Assembly: GCA_038562165.1 (NCBI GenBank)
Contig: JBCFAO010000017.1
Span: 1 to 64,000, forward strand
Origin: WRMS01 sp038562165
GTDB lineage: Bacteria > Bacillota > Peptococcia > DRI-13 > UBA5745
Length of the DNA stretch: 64,000 nucleotides
Reading direction: 5' to 3'
Shown: piece by piece, positions 59,207-64,000 of the stretch
Layout: every line of letters begins with the position of its first letter
Numbering within the stretch: position 1 is the first letter of the stretch
Notes under the pieces: generated by a model
Database searches by the model: none
What the model saw: the letters and a program-made list of their open reading frames with translations, nothing else
Told to the model about the DNA's origin: nothing
Made by a program: the position numbers and the translations under genes

Positions 59207-60130
59207 TTAATCGAATTTTTTGAAGAATTCGTAGGCATTATCAAAGAAGATCCGGTCGGCAAGAGTTTTGCCCAAGCTGGACCGGCAAATGGCGTCATAT
59301 AAACCGGCCTCATCGGCCACCGACTGCAAGAAGGGCGGAGTTTTGGCGCCGTCAAAGTCAGAGCCCAGAGCCGGTACTTTATCGCCGGCCAATTCCAGCA
59401 TACGGTCTATATGGCGGAGCAAATCATCCCAGCCGGCCACTTCGCCATCTTCCTTCAGGAAGTTGATGTAATAATTTAACCCGATCACACCGCCCATACG
59501 TCCGATTTCCCGGATCTGGTCGTCGGTGAGATTGCGCCGGTGATTGCAGACGCTGCGGCAATTGGAGTGGCTGGCAATGAAAGGCTTAGTGGCCAAGTTT
59601 ACCGTTTCCCAGAAGGATTTATCGTTGGCGTGGGATACGTCCAAAATAATGCCTAACTCTTCCATGCGGCCAATAGCCTGCCTGCCGAAATCCGTAAGAC
59701 CCCATTCGGTATAGGCGCTGGCCCCGCCGGCCAGTTCATTGGCGCCGTTCCAGGTGAGGCTGGCCAGGCGGACGCCCCGTTCAGCCATGAGATTGATGCG
59801 GTCCAGGTCGCCGGCAAAAATCGAAGAGTTTTCGATGGTCAGCAGGGCAGCCACCTTATTGGCAGCAAATGCCTCGTCGATATCTTTGGTTGTCCTGACC
59901 TGACAGATCCGGTCCGGCAGCTCCTCCATATTTTGCTGAAAATTGCTGTAAAGCTTCTCGCCTTCTTCAATAGCCAGCTCCAGCCTGTACCTGTCGTGGA
60001 TGAACATGGCAAAGCATTGACAATACTGGGAATTTGCCGGCAGGCGATCCAAATCAATGTGCCCGGTATTGCCGGCAAAAGAGGTACCCTTTAATAGTGT
60101 GTCACAATGCAAATCGAAAATTTTCATCAT
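59207..60130 (-). CDS. Membrane dipeptidase family (peptidase M19) enzyme
   Basis: 307 residues. IFDLHCDTLLK with the first zinc ligands (H-x-D), the bridging Glu in ALLTIENSS, SLTWNGANELAGG, DVSHANDKSFWE, the His pair region FIASHSNCRSVCNHRRNLTD and GSDFDG near the C-terminus. M19 enzymes hydrolyse dipeptides, including D-amino-acid-containing ones, with two zinc ions. No signal peptide, so it is cytosolic despite the family name. AAAGGAG 9 bases before the start. Single gene upstream of the cobalamin riboswitch; it may complete breakdown of peptides imported by the Dpp-like system. Confidence 0.92.
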   Translation of the reverse strand: MMKIFDLHCDTLLKGTSFAGNTGHIDLDRLPANSQYCQCFAMFIHDRYRLELAIEEGEKLYSNFQQNMEELPDRICQVRTTKDIDEAFAANKVAALLTIENSSIFAGDLDRINLMAERGVRLASLTWNGANELAGGASAYTEWGLTDFGRQAIGRMEELGIILDVSHANDKSFWETVNLATKPFIASHSNCRSVCNHRRNLTDDQIREIGRMGGVIGLNYYINFLKEDGEVAGWDDLLRHIDRMLELAGDKVPALGSDFDGAKTPPFLQSVADEAGLYDAICRSSLGKTLADRIFFDNAYEFFKKFD

Positions 60131-60335
60131 AGTGTAATCTCCTTTCAGTGGGGACTATGGCTATGGTCTTGTGATAACTCCTCATAACTTTATTATATCA
60201 CACCTGTAGGAAAAACAAACGGCCTATTTCCCGGGCAATATAGAAAAGGCAGACAATGGTAGACAGGGAAAGCTCCATAGGGTAAGATAAAAACAGATTA
60301 TTCAATTGCCTTATTATAATGAAGGGGGAAATCCT

Positions 60336-60839
60336 ATGGAGTTATCGCAAGTTATTAACAGCAGAAGAAGTGTTCGCCAATACAAAAGCCAACCCGTAGA
60401 GGATGAGAAAATACGGGAGATTATTGAAGCCGGCCGGCGGGCGCCTACATCCAGAAACAGCCAAAACTGGTACTGCATCCTTTTGCGCAATCCCCGAATA
60501 CTCAACCAGCTTGAAGAGGCATTTGCCAAGCAACAATGGATTGTCAGGGCGCCGGCAATCATGGTGGTTTGCGGAACCAACAACCGGACAATGATGTGCG
60601 GCCAGGCTGCCAATCCTATCGACTGTTCCATTGCCCTGACGCTGATGATGCTGAAAGCAGCAGAGCTGGGCTTAGGCACCTGCTGGCTGGGTATGTTTGA
60701 CGCCGGCAAAATCAGAGAGCTGCTGGATATTCCGGCGGCCGATATGATTGTGGCGGTGACGCCTTTAGGCTATGCCGATGAAGAGCCCCAGGAAAGGCCC
60801 CGCAAAGATCTGGCAGAGTTTGTTCGTTATATAGACTAA
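60336..60839 (+). CDS. Nitroreductase-family FMN oxidoreductase
   Basis: 167 residues. FMN-binding SRRSVRQYKSQPV near the N-terminus, RRAPTSRNSQNWYCILL, IALTLMMLKAAELGLGTCWLGMFD and VAVTPLGYADEEPQERPRK are the family landmarks. It has the short size of the nitroreductase/BluB-like group; the physiological substrate is unknown. ATG 60336 follows AAGGGGG; an upstream in-frame start at 60306 lacks a ribosome binding site. The FAD-dependent oxidoreductase gene follows after 33 bases and is probably co-transcribed. Confidence 0.92.
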   Translation: MELSQVINSRRSVRQYKSQPVEDEKIREIIEAGRRAPTSRNSQNWYCILLRNPRILNQLEEAFAKQQWIVRAPAIMVVCGTNNRTMMCGQAANPIDCSIALTLMMLKAAELGLGTCWLGMFDAGKIRELLDIPAADMIVAVTPLGYADEEPQERPRKDLAEFVRYID

Positions 60840-60872
60840 AAGAATAGAAGGAAACAAAAGGGGGAGGCAGAT

Positions 60873-62441
60873 ATGATCAACCTGTTGCAGGAAGCAGATG
60901 TGGCAATAATCGGCGGCGGCCTGGCGGCTATGGAGGCGGCTTTGGCTGTCAGCGGCGCAAATCCTGAAGCCAAAGTAGTTCTGCTGTCAAAAAAACCGGT
61001 AGGTTTATCCGGAGCCTCCCTGGTAGCCTTGTCGGTGCACCGTTATGCGCCTCAGGAGCCGGGTTTACGGGAGGATTACGGCCGCAGCTTCCTGGCCTCC
61101 AGCCAGGGAGTAGGCGATCCGGCCCTGTTGGAGATTTTGATGGACGAGGGAGCGGCGGCATTAAAGGGGTTAGAAGAGCTGGGACTGCCCTTGGAATCAA
61201 AGGAACTGCCGGCATCAGACGGCAAGATGTACCGCTATCTCAGTTGCTGCCGGCCCAAATACGGCCGCCGGCTGACGGAGCCTATGCGGGAGTTGCTGCT
61301 TTCCCGGCCCCGGGTCAGGGAAGAAGCGGGGTATATGGCGGTGGAGCTGTTAACAAGGAATGGCGCTGTTTGCGGTGTGCTGGCCGAGCAGGAAGGCCGG
61401 TTCTATGTGCAGCCGGCTAAGGCAGTGATTCTGGCCAGCGGCGGCGCCGGGTTCGTCTACGAAAACACCAGCAATACCAGGGACCTTACCGGGGACGGTT
61501 ACGGTCTGGCTTTGCGGGCGGGCCTTGCTCTGCAGGACATGGAGTTTGTGCAGTTTTATCCTTACCGCATCGCCAGCCCAGGCAGAGCCAATATCTTTCC
61601 CGATGTCTTTGATCACGGGGCTGTGTTTCTCAATGAAAAAGGAGAGCGGTTTATGGCCGGCTTTCCTAAAAAAGAGCAGGAGAACCGGGATGTGCTGGCC
61701 CGGCGAATGTTTGCCCAAAAAGAAGTGGTTTTTGATATCAGCGGCGCCGATCAGGAATATATCAAAAACGAGTGCAGCGCCGTTTATGACTTGGCCCGGA
61801 AGTACCATACCCAACAATTCCTGATGAAGCCGGTGGCCCATTTTATGATGGGGGGTATTCCTCTGCAGGCTGACGGCGGCAGCAGCCTGCCGGGCCTGTA
61901 TTGTTGCGGCGAAGTTACCGGCGGCCTTCATGGCGCCAACCGTATTGCCGGCAGCGCTCTTACGGAGTGTGCGGTTTTTGGGGCCAGAGCCGGCCGGGCG
62001 GCTGCGGCATATGTGAGAGAAAAGGCAGGGAATGAGGCGGCGGGGGCCGAAGGGTCTGCAGAGCTGGCCTCACAAGCTGCCCGGATAGTTCAGTCTTTCT
62101 GCCCGCAGCCGGGCCAAGAGGATACCAGGCCAATCATTGCCGCCCTGCGCAAAACCATGTGGGAAAAGGCTTCCCTGATCAGAAGTGAAGCTTCCCTTAA
62201 AGAGGCCAAAACCGTAGTGGCGGCTCTGACCGGACAATTAAAAAGCCAAAGGCCCGCATCGCTGCGGCTTTGGCTGGAAGCTGGCAATCTGCTGCTGACG
62301 GCAGAAGCCATTGTGGACTCGGCCCTTTTGCGGCAAGAAAGCCGGGGGGCTCATTTCCGGGAGGATTATCCTGCCGCCGACCCGGCTATGGCAGGTAATG
62401 TGATCTACCGGCAGGGCAGGGCGGAGTTTATCAAACGATAA
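60873..62441 (+). CDS. FAD-dependent oxidoreductase, succinate dehydrogenase/fumarate reductase flavoprotein family
   Basis: 522 residues: N-terminal dinucleotide fold VAIIGGGLAAMEAALAVSG, LSKKPVGLSGASLVA, the second glycine motif AVILASGGAGFVYENTSNTRDLTGDGYGLALRAG, FVQFYPY, AHFMMGGIPLQADG and CCGEVTGGLHGANRIAGSALTECAVFGARAG. These resemble fumarate reductase/L-aspartate oxidase type enzymes, but the usual T-G-D-G and H-P motifs are partly altered (QFYPY for QFHPT). No iron-sulfur or membrane partner gene lies beside it, so soluble electron donors are likely. Its stop abuts the stop of the hydrogenase-like gene with no base between. Confidence 0.85.
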   Translation: MINLLQEADVAIIGGGLAAMEAALAVSGANPEAKVVLLSKKPVGLSGASLVALSVHRYAPQEPGLREDYGRSFLASSQGVGDPALLEILMDEGAAALKGLEELGLPLESKELPASDGKMYRYLSCCRPKYGRRLTEPMRELLLSRPRVREEAGYMAVELLTRNGAVCGVLAEQEGRFYVQPAKAVILASGGAGFVYENTSNTRDLTGDGYGLALRAGLALQDMEFVQFYPYRIASPGRANIFPDVFDHGAVFLNEKGERFMAGFPKKEQENRDVLARRMFAQKEVVFDISGADQEYIKNECSAVYDLARKYHTQQFLMKPVAHFMMGGIPLQADGGSSLPGLYCCGEVTGGLHGANRIAGSALTECAVFGARAGRAAAAYVREKAGNEAAGAEGSAELASQAARIVQSFCPQPGQEDTRPIIAALRKTMWEKASLIRSEASLKEAKTVVAALTGQLKSQRPASLRLWLEAGNLLLTAEAIVDSALLRQESRGAHFREDYPAADPAMAGNVIYRQGRAEFIKR

Positions 62442-63878
62442 CTAAAACTTGCGGTGGAAGAGATTGTCAGGGTCCCGAAGATTTTCTACGGTGGCGATGC
62501 CCAGATTTTCTAAAAGCTCCAGAACAAAGGGGTTGTCGGCGGGAGTTTCATAAGGAGCGTCTTTGCTGTAAGCTGTGATTAAAGGCCGGCTGATGTCCCT
62601 GGCGGTCAACACTGCCGGGCCGCCGGCGCAGCCGCCGTTGCAGCCCATGCCCTCAATAAAGTTGGCCCCTTGGAGGCCTTGTTGTACTTCTTCCAGCAAT
62701 GCTTTGCAGCCGGCGACACCGTCGGCTTGCTTTGCTTTTAAAGGGATTTTTCTTCCCGGCCGCAGCCGGCTTAGAGTATCCCGGACGGCTTGGCTGACGC
62801 CGCCGCTGACGGCGTAGATTCTGCCGCCGGCGGAGGTGTTTTCCCTGGCATCCGGAGCAAAATCGGCAGGAATAATCTCTGCCTCCCGGAAAAGCTCCGC
62901 CGTTTCCTTAAAAGTGAGAACATGATCGATAGCCCCCGCCAGATCCGGCTCCCGGGCTTCCGCCTTTTTGGCCAGGCAAGGTCCTACAAAAACGGTTTTG
63001 GCTTCCGGCAATAATTGCTTGATTGTGCGTCCGGCAGCGATCATAGGGGAGACGGAAGGGGGGATATGGGAAATCAGATGAGCATATTTTTTGCGGATCA
63101 TCGCCAGCCAAACGGGACAGCAACAACTGGTGAGCAGGTAATCCTCCTCATTTTTTATGGCTTCATCGAATTCCAAGGCTTCCTTGAGGGTCAGGATATC
63201 GGCAAAAAGCGCCACTTCCACCATGCCGGCAAAGCCCAGACTTTTGAAGGCCGCCCGCAGCCGCCCGGCGCTGTCTTCATCGGTATCTCCGTCAAATTGG
63301 CCGATGAAGGCCGGCGCTACTAAAGCATATACGGGAGCGGGCTGCTGCAAAAGCTCCAATACCGGAAATAAATCTTTGCGGGCAGCCAAATTGCTTCTTA
63401 GCTCTCTGATCAACCCGGCGTCCGGTTCTGCGCCTTGTGCGGCGGCAGACTCACCGGCAGAACCAGCCACAGGCTTTCCGGCAGACCTGCCGGCAGGTTC
63501 TGCGTCCGCTTTTCCGGCAGATTCTTCGTCAAGCTCCTGAGAAAACCGGGGGCTAGCGGCGGCAGAAGGCCTGGTCCGGCAGGCGCAGGCCTCGAGGCAG
63601 AGGCCGCAGCCGGTGCAGTGCTGGCCGTCAATAACGCCGTTGTTGTCATCGTCACGGCTGATGGCGTCAAAGGGGCAAACTGCCTCACAGGGCGCTTGCT
63701 TGCCTGTTTTTTCTCCGGACTGTCTGGCATTGTCCGCTTCTTCGCAGTCACAAGGGCCTTTGCGCCACACCGGCGGCAGATTGCCGGGCTCCAGCAGGCA
63801 ATTGAGCTGCCGGGGATCGAGAACGTCCTTTACCGTTTTTTCATGGAGGGAATTATATAATTTCTCAAGAGTAACCAT
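62442..63878 (-). CDS. Iron-only hydrogenase-like protein (H-cluster domain, atypical)
   Basis: 478 residues. N-terminal ferredoxin-type region with CPFDAISRDD and CTGCGLCLEAC, then a low-complexity Ala/Gly/Glu/Ser linker (about 118-155) and an H-cluster domain: TSCCCPVW (motif 1), FVGPCLAKKAEA (motif 2, with Gly where prototypical enzymes have Met) and EGMGCNGGCAGGPA (motif 3, Gly for Ala). These changes are typical of the putative sensory or uncharacterised groups rather than of H2-evolving enzymes. No maturase genes are in view. ATG 63878 has GGGGAGG 4 bases upstream; the longer start at 63896 overlaps that site. Nothing further is recognised in 63879-64000. Confidence 0.88.
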   Translation of the reverse strand: MVTLEKLYNSLHEKTVKDVLDPRQLNCLLEPGNLPPVWRKGPCDCEEADNARQSGEKTGKQAPCEAVCPFDAISRDDDNNGVIDGQHCTGCGLCLEACACRTRPSAAASPRFSQELDEESAGKADAEPAGRSAGKPVAGSAGESAAAQGAEPDAGLIRELRSNLAARKDLFPVLELLQQPAPVYALVAPAFIGQFDGDTDEDSAGRLRAAFKSLGFAGMVEVALFADILTLKEALEFDEAIKNEEDYLLTSCCCPVWLAMIRKKYAHLISHIPPSVSPMIAAGRTIKQLLPEAKTVFVGPCLAKKAEAREPDLAGAIDHVLTFKETAELFREAEIIPADFAPDARENTSAGGRIYAVSGGVSQAVRDTLSRLRPGRKIPLKAKQADGVAGCKALLEEVQQGLQGANFIEGMGCNGGCAGGPAVLTARDISRPLITAYSKDAPYETPADNPFVLELLENLGIATVENLRDPDNLFHRKF

Positions 63879-64000
63879 GGCGCCTCCCCAATTCATTATT
63901 TATCGGTTAGCTTTCCTCTTTGAATTCCTTCTTATTATATATTATTAAACCTAGGAAGTAAAAAAGAAACAAAAGCAGCAAAACCGGTAAAAAGGCCAGA

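Overview
The window looks like a piece of chromosome from an anaerobic Bacillota (Firmicutes), most likely a clostridial lineage. The evidence is strong AGGAGG-type ribosome binding sites, a perfect CIRCE element ahead of an Hsp20 gene, a VanR/VanS-type two-component pair, several sigma-54 promoters with NtrC-type activators, an AdoCbl-type riboswitch, PyrB-PyrI, and an iron-only-hydrogenase-like protein. A TolC-like protein beside a MacAB-like exporter leaves open a diderm member of the phylum. I cannot name a genus. No rRNA, phage, IS element or CRISPR system is visible.

Layout. (1) 1-8.3 kb: the tail of a histidine kinase, a sigma-54 response regulator, then a sigma-54-driven operon: RraA/HMG-aldolase-like protein, Ldh2-type dehydrogenase, TAXI solute receptor, fused TRAP permease and a class V aminotransferase. 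(2) 8.6-8.8 kb: tRNA-Asp and tRNA-Val. (3) 9.0-18.4 kb, minus strand: a sensory operon (membrane-anchored TAXI-like protein, kinase with a periplasmic SBP_bac_3 domain, sigma-54 regulator) followed by its probable target, TAXI, two TctC, TctB and TctA, a tripartite tricarboxylate transporter. (4) 18.5-24.7 kb: flavodoxin/ferredoxin protein, MBL-fold protein, VanRS-like pair, CofE-like protein and a LeuA-like protein that has lost its metal site. (5) 24.9-30.7 kb: CIRCE-Hsp20 and a MacAB/TolC-like exporter. (6) 30.8-34.3 kb: an array of short repeats, then L-cysteine desulfidase under a near-perfect sigma-54 promoter with its likely activator downstream. (7) 34.4-40.8 kb: GH25 lysozyme, FAH-family hydrolase, three proteins of known families that lack key residues (AroA-like, GcvH-like, MocR-like) and a cysteine synthase homologue. 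(8) 41-44.2 kb: a second MacAB-like exporter. (9) 44.4-45.9 kb: pyrB-pyrI behind a transcription attenuator. (10) 46.3-55.7 kb: an oligopeptide ABC transporter with a serine hydrolase and an LD-carboxypeptidase, then an Lrp regulator and alanine dehydrogenase. (11) 55.8-60.1 kb: a corrinoid ABC importer behind a cobalamin riboswitch, and a membrane dipeptidase. (12) 60.3-63.9 kb: nitroreductase, FAD-dependent oxidoreductase and an iron-only-hydrogenase-like protein.

How the genes work together. The lifestyle suggested is fermentation of amino acids and organic acids: carboxylate uptake (TRAP-TAXI, TTT), cysteine desulfidation, peptide uptake feeding alanine dehydrogenase, and corrinoid import. 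The most distinctive features are: four sigma-54 promoters, three of them with paired upstream dyads about 21-22 bp apart at a near-constant distance, two of which share one motif; a sensory operon that couples a TAXI-like receptor to a kinase; a set of apparent pseudo-enzymes whose catalytic or cofactor residues are substituted; and a 20-nt repeat array with a period near 41 bp plus one solitary copy about 8.6 kb away.
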